In this document: in pieces, positions 26,791-35,182 of the stretch | How the letters are laid out: each line of letters starts with the position of its first letter | Position numbering within the stretch: position 1 is the first letter of the stretch | Assembly: GCF_012972675.1 (NCBI RefSeq) | Contig: NZ_JABCRE010000002.1 | Span: 237,001 to 301,000 of the forward strand | Reading direction: 5' to 3' | Source of the DNA: Pontixanthobacter rizhaonensis | Lineage (GTDB): Bacteria > Pseudomonadota > Alphaproteobacteria > Sphingomonadales > Sphingomonadaceae | DNA: 64,000 nucleotides | Made by a program: the position numbers and the translations under genes | Notes under the pieces: model-generated | Told to the model about the DNA's origin: nothing | What the model saw: the letters and a program-made list of their open reading frames with translations, nothing else | The model's database searches: none

Positions 26791-27891
26791 TCAGTGGCGG
26801 CCATTATGGCCGTCCCCGCGGTCCTCTCCGCTTTCAGTAGGGACAATCTCGACCACGATGTCGCCAGTTTGCAGATTCTGGCATTCATCTTCCCAGAAGC
26901 CGAGAATCCGTCCCCCGCGATAAACCCGCAATCCGCGGCCGCCAGTGCGCAGTTCCGCGATCGAGCAGCCGCATTCTTCGGCGGTAATTTCCCGCTCAAC
27001 CAATTGAACGCGCCCAGTGACGGAGGCTAGATCAGCCAAATAGTCGGCAATATGCGCGCCCTTTGCTGAACCAGCGAGAAGCAAGCCAGTAAAGCGGACC
27101 GGATTGATGACAATGTTGGCACCCGCCTGCCGGGCCAATATTTCGTTATCATCGGCGCGGACGACAACGCTGATCGGTAAGTCTGGTGCCAAATGACGTA
27201 CGGTTAGGACGATCAGGATTGATGTATCATCGCGTCCAGCGGAAACGAGAACGTTCTTGGCTTCGGTAACGCGTACCGCATTGAGCGTTTCATCACGCGT
27301 GGCGTCTCCTGCCATCACGTTACAGCCAAGTTTCTCGGCTTCTGCGAGACGGTCTTCGCTGGGGTCGATGACAACGATATTGTGCGGGTCAGTGCCGCGC
27401 TCAATCAGCTCTCCGACAGATTCCGAACCGGATACGCCATACCCCAGTACGATCACGTGGCCCGATAGTTTTTCCTGAATACGCGCCATGCGAAACTTCT
27501 CCCAGCTGCGCTTGATGATGAAATTATAGGCTGTGCCCACGAAAATGAAAAAGACAGCAAACCTGATCGGGGTGACAATAACAGCCTCCACCATTCGGGC
27601 CCTGTCGGTCACCGGGGCAATATCGCCAAAGCCAGTTGTCGTGACAGAAATCATGGTGAAATACACCACATCGAGGAAACTCACCTCGCCATCGACGCTA
27701 TCCACCAGCCCGCCGCGGTCAAACCAGTGGATCGCAATCACGATCCAAATCAGCAATAGGGCAAGCCCGATCCGGATCCCCAAATCACCCCAAACGGGTA
27801 ACCGTGTTGCGCGTCGCAGGGGGCGGAACTTTGGACCGCGCATCCGCCGTTTGCCGCCGGTATCCCCAATCCTATCTATCGGTTTATCCAT
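26791..27891 (-). CDS. Potassium channel with TrkA-N (RCK) domain
   Basis: A 366-residue protein. A first membrane helix (about 36-57) is followed by a pore loop with the selectivity filter TTTGFGD (about 85-91) and a second helix (about 105-127), the two-helix pore plan. The cytoplasmic RCK domain begins with the nucleotide-binding HVIVLGYGVSGSESVGELI and VIDPSEDRLAEAE, and a TrkA-C-like tail follows. The filter is GFGD rather than GYGD, a known variant. It is last in the serS-surE-M23 run, 6 bases after the M23 gene. Confidence 0.88.
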   Translation of the reverse strand: MDKPIDRIGDTGGKRRMRGPKFRPLRRATRLPVWGDLGIRIGLALLLIWIVIAIHWFDRGGLVDSVDGEVSFLDVVYFTMISVTTTGFGDIAPVTDRARMVEAVIVTPIRFAVFFIFVGTAYNFIIKRSWEKFRMARIQEKLSGHVIVLGYGVSGSESVGELIERGTDPHNIVVIDPSEDRLAEAEKLGCNVMAGDATRDETLNAVRVTEAKNVLVSAGRDDTSILIVLTVRHLAPDLPISVVVRADDNEILARQAGANIVINPVRFTGLLLAGSAKGAHIADYLADLASVTGRVQLVEREITAEECGCSIAELRTGGRGLRVYRGGRILGFWEDECQNLQTGDIVVEIVPTESGEDRGDGHNGRH

Positions 27892-27897
27892 GAATGT

Positions 27898-28683
27898 TTA
27901 TCGTTGGGGCAGCTTGCTCGCCGGGTCAACGCGCTTGTTGTTCTTCATAATTTCAAAATGCACTTCCGGACGTGTCGCAATACCGGCTTCACCGGCTGTT
28001 CCAATGCGCTCACCAGTCTTGACGACATCGCCAAGTTTCACGGTTATCCGGTCAAGATGGCCGTAGCGCGTGCGCCAGCCATTCCCGTGATCGACGACCA
28101 CTAGGCGGCCAAACCGCTTGGGTTCTTTATCGGCGAAAACGACTGTGCCCGATGCCGATGCGCGAACCATGTCGCCAAGATTAGCCTGGAAATCCAGACC
28201 ATCATGCCCGCCGCCATCTTCGCGCAGAGAATAGCCGAGCATCACTTTGCCATCATGCGGCCAACGGAAATATGGCTCTGTGCGTGCGGGTTGGGGGTTA
28301 GTGACCGCCTTCATAACAGCTGGAATGATAAGCCGTTTGCCAGTTATCATTGTGTATGGCTCGGACAGGCCGTTTGCGATGGCTATATTTTGGAAAGGCA
28401 CACCGTAACGCTGGGCTATGCCGAAGCCGGTATCGCCTTCTTTGACGATATGTACCCTCTGCCGCGGGATTTGCAGTGTCTGCCCGACACGCACGTTGTA
28501 GGGTTCCACCAGACCGTTGGCTGCGGCGATGACCGCTGCCGGCACATTCGCGCGGCTGGCGATCCCGCCCAGCGTTTCACCTTCTTCGACCGTGTGTTCT
28601 GTTTCGGTCGCTGGATTACCGGCAGCCAGCAATAGGGGGATTGCTGCCAACAGAGCTACCTTCTTCAGGCCAAATCGCATCAT
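27898..28683 (-). CDS. LysM and M23 murein hydrolase (NlpD-like)
   Basis: A 261-residue exported protein. A signal peptide (about 1-21) ends in LLLAAG, two LysM modules (about 28-72 and 76-121) carry the repeated AxxNGLxEPY pattern, and a C-terminal M23 peptidase domain carries the metal ligands in GGGHDGLDFQ (H and D) and RYGHLDR (H). These residues suggest a catalytically competent lysostaphin-type endopeptidase, unlike E. coli NlpD. Its ATG overlaps the surE stop, matching the widespread surE-nlpD order. Confidence 0.9.
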   Translation of the reverse strand: MMRFGLKKVALLAAIPLLLAAGNPATETEHTVEEGETLGGIASRANVPAAVIAAANGLVEPYNVRVGQTLQIPRQRVHIVKEGDTGFGIAQRYGVPFQNIAIANGLSEPYTMITGKRLIIPAVMKAVTNPQPARTEPYFRWPHDGKVMLGYSLREDGGGHDGLDFQANLGDMVRASASGTVVFADKEPKRFGRLVVVDHGNGWRTRYGHLDRITVKLGDVVKTGERIGTAGEAGIATRPEVHFEIMKNNKRVDPASKLPQR

Positions 28684-29438
28684 GTTTCATACCTCTCCGC
28701 CAAAGCGCCAATGGAGGCATAGTGGGTGAGATCCAGTTGCAGCGGAGTCACCGAAACGAAGCCTTCATCTATCGCTTCCAAATCTGTCCCGTGATCGAGC
28801 GTATGCTCAATCGCATGCAGCCCAAACCAGTAATAGGGCAGACCGCGCGGGTCCTTCCCTTCGACTACCGAGCCGCGCGAGTAGTCATGGAAACCTTGCC
28901 TGACTGCGCGAATCCCTGCAACTTTTGAGGCGGGAAGTGGTGGAAAGTTTACATTTACCAATGTGCGAGAGGGCAAGGGTGCTTTCAGCAGTGGCCCAAT
29001 CGCCCGCACGCCCCACTCACGGGTCGCCGCAAACTGTTCATGGTCTGCATTGCGATCATATACTTGGCTCAGCGCAATCGACCGGACACCCGCCAATGCG
29101 CCTTCGATGGCGGCAGACACTGTGCCTGAATAGGTGATGTCATCCCCCAGATTGGCGCCGCGATTAACACCGGACAGGATTACATCGGGCGGGCTGTCCA
29201 GCACTTTACGCAAGGCCAGCGTGACGGAGTCTGTCGGTGTTCCGGTGACTGAGAAGCGTTTTGGCCCGTGCTTATGTAGCCTTACAGGTGCGTTAAGTGA
29301 CAGCGAATGCCCGGCCCCGGATTGTTCTTCATGCGGGGCGCACACCCAGACATCGTCGCTAAACTCGGCTGCGATAGCTTCCAGCACTTCGAGGCCCGGC
29401 GCGAAGATACCATCATCATTGGTCAGCAATATCCGCAT
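28680..29438 (-). CDS. surE: 5'/3'-nucleotidase SurE
   Basis: SurE is a metal-dependent survival nucleotidase. The 252-residue protein starts with the family signature [19 protein letters not shown], in which the paired Asp residues bind the metal. Further on are the SG-x-N motif in ILSGVNRGANLGDDITYSGT and the VNVNFP segment. The start codon overlaps the serS stop. The often-linked pcm gene is absent between surE and the M23 gene. Confidence 0.96.
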   Translation of the reverse strand: MRILLTNDDGIFAPGLEVLEAIAAEFSDDVWVCAPHEEQSGAGHSLSLNAPVRLHKHGPKRFSVTGTPTDSVTLALRKVLDSPPDVILSGVNRGANLGDDITYSGTVSAAIEGALAGVRSIALSQVYDRNADHEQFAATREWGVRAIGPLLKAPLPSRTLVNVNFPPLPASKVAGIRAVRQGFHDYSRGSVVEGKDPRGLPYYWFGLHAIEHTLDHGTDLEAIDEGFVSVTPLQLDLTHYASIGALAERYET

Positions 29439-30718
29439 CAGTGGACCGGCTTTAGCGTTTCAACGCCGGCCATATAGGGTTTCAAAACCTCTGGCACAGA
29501 GACGCTGCCATCGGCCTTCTGGTAGTTTTCCATGATCGCCACCAATGTTCGGCCTACTGCAAGGCCAGATCCGTTGAGAGTGTGGGGATAGACGGTCTTC
29601 TTCTCGCCTTCTGGCTTGAAACGGGTGTTCATCCGCCGGGCCTGAAAATCACCTGTGTTGGAGCAAGAGCTAATCTCACGATAGGCGCCTTGGCCGGGGA
29701 GCCACACTTCCAGATCGTAGGTCTTTCGGGCACCAAAGCCGATGTCCCCGCTGCATAGCAGGACCTTACGATAGGGCAGCTCCAAAGCTTCCAGAATTTC
29801 TTCGGCGCAGCGGGTCATGCGCTCATGCTCGGCCTCGCTTTCCTCCGCGCGAACGATGCTGACCAATTCACATTTTTCAAATTGGTGCTGCCGGATAAAG
29901 CCGCGTGTATCCTTGCCAGCGGACCCGGCTTCGCTGCGGAAGCATTGCGTGAGAGCGGTGAGGCGCATCGGAAATACGTCTTCGGCCAGGATCTGGTCTT
30001 GCACCGATGCCGTCAGGCTGACCTCCGCAGTGGGTATCAGCCAGCGGCCATCAGTCGTCTGGAATGAATCCTCTGAAAACTTTGGCAGCTTGTCGGTGCC
30101 GTACATCGCTTCATCCCGGACCAGAATGGGCGGGGCGCATTCGGTGTAGCCATTGGCGCCAATCTGATGATTGAGCATGAATTGCCCCAGCGCGCGGTGC
30201 ATCCGGGCCATGTCGCCGCGCAGGAAGGTAAATCGCGCACCGGATAGTTTTGCGCCTGTTTCAAAGTCCATGCCGAGGGCAGGGCCGATATCGGCGTGCT
30301 CTTGCGGATCGAAATCGAATGACGGTTTCTCACCCCATGTCGACAATTCGACATTGGCCTCTTCGTCTTCGCCGTCAGGCACATCAATGGCGACCAGATT
30401 GGGCAGCCGGGCCATAAAGTCTGTAAGTTCATTACCAAGCCGGCGGTCTTCCTCTTCCAGCTCCGGCATCCGCGTTTTGAGTTCGGCAACTTCTGCCTTT
30501 AACGCTTCGGCCCTGGCGGTGTCGCCTTGGCCCATCGCTTGCCCGATGGCTTTGGATGCACCATTCCGCCTAGATTGTGCTTCCTGAATGGCGGTTGCAG
30601 CAGCTCTGCGTGCTTCGTCCAGCTCGATAATTTTGGCGGCTACAGGCTCTATGCCGCGCCGTGTGATGGAGGCGTCGAAAGCTTCGGGATTTTCGCGGAT
30701 AAATCGAATGTCATGCAT
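29438..30718 (-). CDS. serS: Seryl-tRNA synthetase
   Basis: SerRS charges tRNA-Ser. The 426-residue protein has the N-terminal antiparallel coiled coil (about 30-105) that grips the tRNA, and a class II core with motif 2 in [25 protein letters not shown] and motif 3 in [19 protein letters not shown]. It starts [15 protein letters not shown], typical of the family. It is the first gene of the minus-strand run serS-surE-M23-channel. Confidence 0.98.
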   Translation of the reverse strand: MHDIRFIRENPEAFDASITRRGIEPVAAKIIELDEARRAAATAIQEAQSRRNGASKAIGQAMGQGDTARAEALKAEVAELKTRMPELEEEDRRLGNELTDFMARLPNLVAIDVPDGEDEEANVELSTWGEKPSFDFDPQEHADIGPALGMDFETGAKLSGARFTFLRGDMARMHRALGQFMLNHQIGANGYTECAPPILVRDEAMYGTDKLPKFSEDSFQTTDGRWLIPTAEVSLTASVQDQILAEDVFPMRLTALTQCFRSEAGSAGKDTRGFIRQHQFEKCELVSIVRAEESEAEHERMTRCAEEILEALELPYRKVLLCSGDIGFGARKTYDLEVWLPGQGAYREISSCSNTGDFQARRMNTRFKPEGEKKTVYPHTLNGSGLAVGRTLVAIMENYQKADGSVSVPEVLKPYMAGVETLKPVH

Positions 30719-30780
30719 GGTTATGCGCTATGGACTCGTTTTGATTTGGCCTCAAGCGCGCGGACCCCTATTTGTCGTCT

Positions 30781-31002
30781 ATGACTGCGCTTCTCCACTT
30801 TGTCGGCTTCCGTGATGACCGATATTGGAATGCTGTGAAGATATGGGGTCAGCCAGATATGATCCACGAAGCGTGGGATTGTTATGCAGCGGACGATACT
30901 GCGCCTGGCGACACAATCGTCTTTGCAAGCGGGGCGTGGAACCAGCAACCGCGCAGTTTCACGGTGGAGGCTGCGCGGTCCAGAGCGGAACGAATTGCCT
31001 AG
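30781..31002 (+). CDS. Small hypothetical protein, 73 aa
   Basis: I do not recognise a named family. The 73-residue product starts MTALLHFVGFRDDRYWNAV and contains the stretch KIWGQPDMIHEAWD, then APGDTIVFASG. It is soluble, aromatic-rich and has no signal peptide. I prefer the ATG at 30781 over one at 30772 because FVGF-type small proteins in related genomes begin just before this motif (recalled). It sits between divergent serS and another small gene. Confidence 0.55.
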   Translation: MTALLHFVGFRDDRYWNAVKIWGQPDMIHEAWDCYAADDTAPGDTIVFASGAWNQQPRSFTVEAARSRAERIA

Positions 31003-31033
31003 TTTTGCGTTGGTTTGGTGTAAAGGAGATCAC

Positions 31034-31288
31034 ATGATCAAGAACATCGTCACCGCGATCGCGGGCAAAAATCTGGCCAAAACCACAAGTGGTATTGGCG
31101 GCCCGCTGGGCACAGCGTTAGGCCTAGCATCTATGACGGTGCTACGCCGCGCGAGCGTTCCAACGATGATCGCGATTGCTGCTGGCGGGTATGCCTGGAA
31201 AAAATATTCAGGACGGCAAAGCGAAATGGCACCTACGCGGCCTACAGCGGCTCCCACAGCGCCGACAGTGAGGCCGACGGCCATCTAA
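31034..31288 (+). CDS. Small hypothetical membrane-associated protein, 84 aa
   Basis: The gene has a good AAGGAGA ribosome site (31022-31029) before the ATG at 31034. The 84-residue product begins MIKNIVTAIAGKNLAKTTSG, has a Gly/Ala-rich first half, one moderately hydrophobic segment (about 41-53, VPTMIAIAAGGYA) ending in WKKY, and a Pro/Thr/Ala tail. No family is recognised. The intrinsic terminator right after it supports a real transcription unit. Confidence 0.55.
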   Translation: MIKNIVTAIAGKNLAKTTSGIGGPLGTALGLASMTVLRRASVPTMIAIAAGGYAWKKYSGRQSEMAPTRPTAAPTAPTVRPTAI

Positions 31289-31309
31289 GAAAACTGCAAT
31301 TATAACAAT

Positions 31310-31341
31310 AGGGCGTGTGCTCCTTACCGGAGCGCACGCCC
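31310..31341. terminator. Terminator hairpin between small gene and TonB receptor
   Basis: AGGGCGTGTGCTCC and GGAGCGCACGCCCT pair over 14 bp with one G-U, around a short TTACC loop. It lies between convergent genes. T-rich sequence follows on both strands only weakly, so it may serve both directions. Confidence 0.65.
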
Positions 31342-31361
31342 TATGTGTTTTACTGGCGGTG

Positions 31362-33710
31362 CTAAAAGCGGATTTCGCCGGTCACGTAGAAACGACGAGG
31401 GTCGCCGTAGAAGCCGGTAAGAGTACCTTCCAGTCCCAAAGTCGGGGCGAAGGGTTGGCCTCCGGTTCCGCCAGCAACAAAGTTGTAGCCTGATATAATG
31501 TAGCGTTTGTCGGTCAGGTTTTTGCCGTGAATTCCGATGCTGAACCGGTCATCATCATCGGTGTACACCAAACTGGCATTCAACAGGACAAAGCCATCTT
31601 GATCGAGAAACGCATTGGGCGTTTCAAATTGGCTCGCGTCGGACCGTAAGCTGGCTGAGCCAATAAAATCGGCCATGCCGGATGCAACCGGAATGCCCAG
31701 ATTGAAACCCATATTTGCAGTGATTTCTGGCGTATTCTGGAATACTCGCTGGTCAGCGACATCGTTGCCGAACGCGTCGATAAATTGTTTATATTCTGCA
31801 TCGACATAGCCAAGCGCCCAGTTGACATTCAACCGGCTACCCGCCCCGGCAAAGTCCTCGCCCACCAATGCGCGGCCTTCAAATTCAAAGCCGTTCACAT
31901 TGGCTTTACCGGCATTTGAGGTAATTCCGATAAAGCTTTCAAACACACCGTTATTGTCGGCATCCACACCGACGGAGCCCGGGATTTGAACAGCATTATA
32001 GCTGCCGAAAAATGCAGCCATGCTGATGTTCAAACGGTTGTCCAAAAGAGAGGCTTTCCAACCCAATTCATAGCTATCGACAGTTTCTGGTGCAAAGCGC
32101 AGGAATGCAAATTGGTCATCCCGATCAATATCGCCGTCGCGATCCAAATCGGGCGCCGCGGTGGTTTGGCCGCGGGGGTCAAACCCGCCGCCTTTAAAAC
32201 CCCTTGAATAGGTGAAGTAGATATTGTGGTTTTCGTTCGGCTTGTAGCTGATCGAAGCACGCGGGGTGAATTCCTCAAAAGTCTCGCTGCCGTTGAAGTC
32301 AGATGTTACCGCAATGGCAGTTGCGTTTGATGGGGGGAACAAAGGCGAAAAGCCGCCGATAAAGGTAGTGCGCAGTACCCGGCTGGTGCGCTTATCGCTG
32401 GTGAAGCGTCCGCCCAAGGACAGGCTGAGCTGGTCAGAGAAGTCATAAGTGAAATCGCCAAAAATGGACCAAGTTTTGGTGTTCACGTCACCCAATGTCT
32501 GAGCGTTCAGGCCGGGAAGGCTGAGCAACGCGCCTGTGTTGGCAAGCAAGACATCGAATGCCGTGAAGGCATCGGCGTCCAGATAATATGCGCCAAGCAC
32601 CCCGTTCAGGCGATCCCCTTCATACAGCAGTTGAAATTCCTGGCTGATCTGCTTGTTTTCATAGATTGCCGGGACATCCAGATCGGCCGCCGGCAGACTG
32701 TCAAAATCAATTGGCGCGGTTGACTCATCCTTGCGGTAACCGGTGATGCTTTTGAGCGTAATCGTATCACTGACTTCCAAAGCGATGTTGAGCGCACCGC
32801 CATATGCTTCCACTTTTTGGTCTACCACGTTCAGCCCCGCACGGGTGTTGAACACATCGTCCAACACTGGCGCGGCGGTTAACAGGCTTGGAATAAGCCG
32901 GTGCCCTTGGCGTGCCTCGCTGGTATCTCTGACGTAATCACCCGACAGTCGGACAAATAAAGGCCCGTTGTCGAACTCCAAAGTCGCGCGGCCAGCCCAG
33001 ACGTCTTTATTGTAGTTCTCGGTCCCCAGAGTGAGATTGTCACCAAACCCGCCTCGGCTCAGGCGGGCAGCACTGGCACCGAATTTGAGGCTTTCTGTAA
33101 GCGGGGCAGACCCGCTGATAACAAGATCGGCTTGGTCATAAGAACCATAGGTGCCGCGAATTTTCACCTGCATTTCATCTGGCAGTCGGGCGGTCACATA
33201 TTTGATTGCGCCGCCGATGGTGTTGCGGCCATACAAGGTGCCTTGCGGTCCGCGCAGAACTTCAATCCGCTCAACATCGTAAATATCAAGGACAGCGGCT
33301 TGAGGGCGGTTGAGATAGACATCGTCCACATACAGTCCAACACCCGCTTCAAAGCCTGCGACTGGGTCCTGCTGGCCGACGCCGCGGATAAACGCGGATA
33401 ATGTGGTGTTGGTACCGCGTGACACTTCCAGTGTGAGGTTGGGGACCTCTTGCGCAACCTCGGTCAGTTCCAATGTGCCTGTCTTTGACAGATCTTCACC
33501 AGAAATCGCGGTGACCGAAAGGGGGACATCGACCAGTCTTTCGGCCCTTCGGCGGGCGGTGACAACAATGAAACCGTCATCTTCGCCAGTCTCTGCCGTG
33601 TCTTCGATAGTTGCATCTTGGGCGGCGACCGGCGCTGCGCTGAGCGCGATAGCGGCAGATGCAGCGCCTGTGAGGCACATCAATTTCAAAGCGCGATTCG
33701 TTGAACGCAT
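31362..33710 (-). CDS. TonB-dependent outer-membrane receptor
   Basis: A 782-residue receptor. The signal peptide (about 1-31) ends in APVAAQ, followed by a short acidic stretch and the TonB box-like IVVTARRR. The plug domain includes VPLSVTAISGEDLSKTG and the GRNTIGGAIKYVT block. A long C-terminal beta barrel ends in the outer-membrane sorting residue Phe (VTGEIRF). I start at ATG 33710 (MRSTNRALK) because a signal peptide directly follows. The ligand is unknown. It is divergent from a TetR regulator, which may control it. Confidence 0.92.
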   Translation of the reverse strand: MRSTNRALKLMCLTGAASAAIALSAAPVAAQDATIEDTAETGEDDGFIVVTARRRAERLVDVPLSVTAISGEDLSKTGTLELTEVAQEVPNLTLEVSRGTNTTLSAFIRGVGQQDPVAGFEAGVGLYVDDVYLNRPQAAVLDIYDVERIEVLRGPQGTLYGRNTIGGAIKYVTARLPDEMQVKIRGTYGSYDQADLVISGSAPLTESLKFGASAARLSRGGFGDNLTLGTENYNKDVWAGRATLEFDNGPLFVRLSGDYVRDTSEARQGHRLIPSLLTAAPVLDDVFNTRAGLNVVDQKVEAYGGALNIALEVSDTITLKSITGYRKDESTAPIDFDSLPAADLDVPAIYENKQISQEFQLLYEGDRLNGVLGAYYLDADAFTAFDVLLANTGALLSLPGLNAQTLGDVNTKTWSIFGDFTYDFSDQLSLSLGGRFTSDKRTSRVLRTTFIGGFSPLFPPSNATAIAVTSDFNGSETFEEFTPRASISYKPNENHNIYFTYSRGFKGGGFDPRGQTTAAPDLDRDGDIDRDDQFAFLRFAPETVDSYELGWKASLLDNRLNISMAAFFGSYNAVQIPGSVGVDADNNGVFESFIGITSNAGKANVNGFEFEGRALVGEDFAGAGSRLNVNWALGYVDAEYKQFIDAFGNDVADQRVFQNTPEITANMGFNLGIPVASGMADFIGSASLRSDASQFETPNAFLDQDGFVLLNASLVYTDDDDRFSIGIHGKNLTDKRYIISGYNFVAGGTGGQPFAPTLGLEGTLTGFYGDPRRFYVTGEIRF

Positions 33711-33773
33711 GGTATCTCTCCCTTGTGGTTGGACTACCAATATTGAAACATGAACCACTTTTCAAATTCAGAC

Positions 33774-33788
33774 TTGCCAGCGTGGCAA
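33774..33788. promoter_or_regulatory. Perfect palindrome between TonB receptor and TetR gene
   Basis: TTGCCA-GCG-TGGCAA is an exact 15-base palindrome in the 100-base divergent region, 23 bases upstream of the tetR ATG. A looser TTGG-N4-CCAA lies at 33729-33740, next to the receptor start. Both are plausible TetR-type operators. Confidence 0.45.
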
Positions 33789-33810
33789 TTGATGCTTAAT
33801 CGATCAGCCT

Positions 33811-34452
33811 ATGGGGTCACAAAACAGCACGATCAGCGCCACGCCAACGGCTGAAAACAGCAAGCAGCCACGGACGGAGCGGGGCCGCAAAACATTGCGC
33901 AAGCTGCTGGATGCAGCCACCGTTGAATTTGGAGAAAACGGGTTCCACGAGGCGTCTATCAGCGGGATAACCCGCCGCGCTGGTGTCGCTTTGGGTAGTT
34001 TCTACACATATTTTGACAGCAAAGATGCAATCTTCCGCGCGCTCGTGGTTGATATGAGCAACTCGGTCAAACAAGCGGCAAGGGACGCCATTACTGAGCC
34101 TATGTCGGCGCTCGATATCGAGCGGCAAGCGCTGCGCGGGTTTCTGGAATTCGCTTCCGAGCATAAGGAAATCTACCGCATCATTGATGAGGCAGAATTT
34201 GTCGATCCGGCCAGCTATCGCACGCATTACGAAACAATCGCAGCGCGGATCAATGACCGGCTGCAAACCGGCGCTAGAAATGGCGAATTTCGGCCAGATC
34301 TAAGCGAAGCCCACGCATGGGCGCTTATGGGAATGAATGTATTTCTTGGTTTGCGCTATTCGATCTGGAATCGCGACGGCGATAGCTTGGATATGGTCAG
34401 CGATGCAGCGCATTCGTTACTCGCCAAAGGGATCGCTACAGCCCGACAGTGA
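33811..34452 (+). CDS. TetR-family transcriptional regulator
   Basis: A 213-residue regulator. The N-terminal HTH (about 24-72) shows the TetR order of helices: RKTLRKLLDAATVEFGENGFHEASISGITRRAGVALGSFYTYF in pieces, with the recognition helix at VALGSFYTYF. The C-terminal ligand-binding domain (about 75-210) is helical and unique in sequence. It is divergent from the TonB receptor and may repress it and itself. The first 20 residues are polar and probably disordered. Confidence 0.88.
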   Translation: MGSQNSTISATPTAENSKQPRTERGRKTLRKLLDAATVEFGENGFHEASISGITRRAGVALGSFYTYFDSKDAIFRALVVDMSNSVKQAARDAITEPMSALDIERQALRGFLEFASEHKEIYRIIDEAEFVDPASYRTHYETIAARINDRLQTGARNGEFRPDLSEAHAWALMGMNVFLGLRYSIWNRDGDSLDMVSDAAHSLLAKGIATARQ

Positions 34453-34530
34453 TACCGGAGATTGCTCAGCGGAACAATTTACCGATCAGGCCATTGGCAG
34501 CAGTGAACCTCTGTTCTGATTGGATATGGA

Positions 34531-35172
34531 ATGTCTAACGCTGTTTCACGATTTCTTACTATTGCGATTGTTTCAGGAGCGATTGCGATGGGTCCCGTGC
34601 CTATAGTGTCTGCACAAGAAACAGAACAACCGAACTTTTCGCTTCTCATCCAAGAGGGGCCGATAGAAGTCAGGAAATATACGCCAATGATCGTCGCCCA
34701 GGTGACGGTTAGCGGTGAGCGTCGCCGCGCAATGAGCGGCGGTTTTCGGCTGATTGCGGACTATATTTTCGGGAACAATATCTCGTCCAACAAGATCGCG
34801 ATGACGTCTCCCGTTACCCAGAAAACCAGCGAGAAAATTGCCATGACCTCGCCCGTCACCCAGCAAGAAAATGCTGATGATATTTGGCAGGTTCGCTTTA
34901 TTATGCCTTCTGAATACTCAATGGAAACCTTGCCGCGGCCGGTCAACAGCGCGGTGCAGCTGCTTGAAATTCCGGCGCAGTCTTTTGCGGTCATTCGCTT
35001 TTCCGGAACGGCAAATAACGGCGATCTCGCCGCTCAAACCGATGTGCTGCGCCGCTATATGGCGTCGAACGGCATGGAGGCTGCTGGAGCGCCTACCTAT
35101 GCATTTTATGACGGACCGTGGACGCGCCCAGCCAACCGCCGCAACGAAGTGATGGTGCGATTGGCTGATTAG
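34531..35172 (+). CDS. SOUL family heme-binding protein, exported
   Basis: A 213-residue protein with a signal peptide (about 1-28, ending VSAQ) and a SOUL/HBP domain shown by IEVRKYTPMIVAQVTVSGERR, GFRLIADYIFGNN and FAVIRFSGTAN. SOUL proteins bind heme or tetrapyrroles in some organisms. The family's KIAMTSPVTQ segment is present twice, 13 residues apart (about 89 and 102), so this loop looks internally duplicated. It follows the tetR gene by 78 bases. Confidence 0.88.
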   Translation: MSNAVSRFLTIAIVSGAIAMGPVPIVSAQETEQPNFSLLIQEGPIEVRKYTPMIVAQVTVSGERRRAMSGGFRLIADYIFGNNISSNKIAMTSPVTQKTSEKIAMTSPVTQQENADDIWQVRFIMPSEYSMETLPRPVNSAVQLLEIPAQSFAVIRFSGTANNGDLAAQTDVLRRYMASNGMEAAGAPTYAFYDGPWTRPANRRNEVMVRLAD

Positions 35173-35182
35173 CGCCCGCTAC

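Noticed and set aside
34337-34519. Short frame overlapping the tetR end
   Set aside because: It lies inside tetR in another frame and has no independent support.
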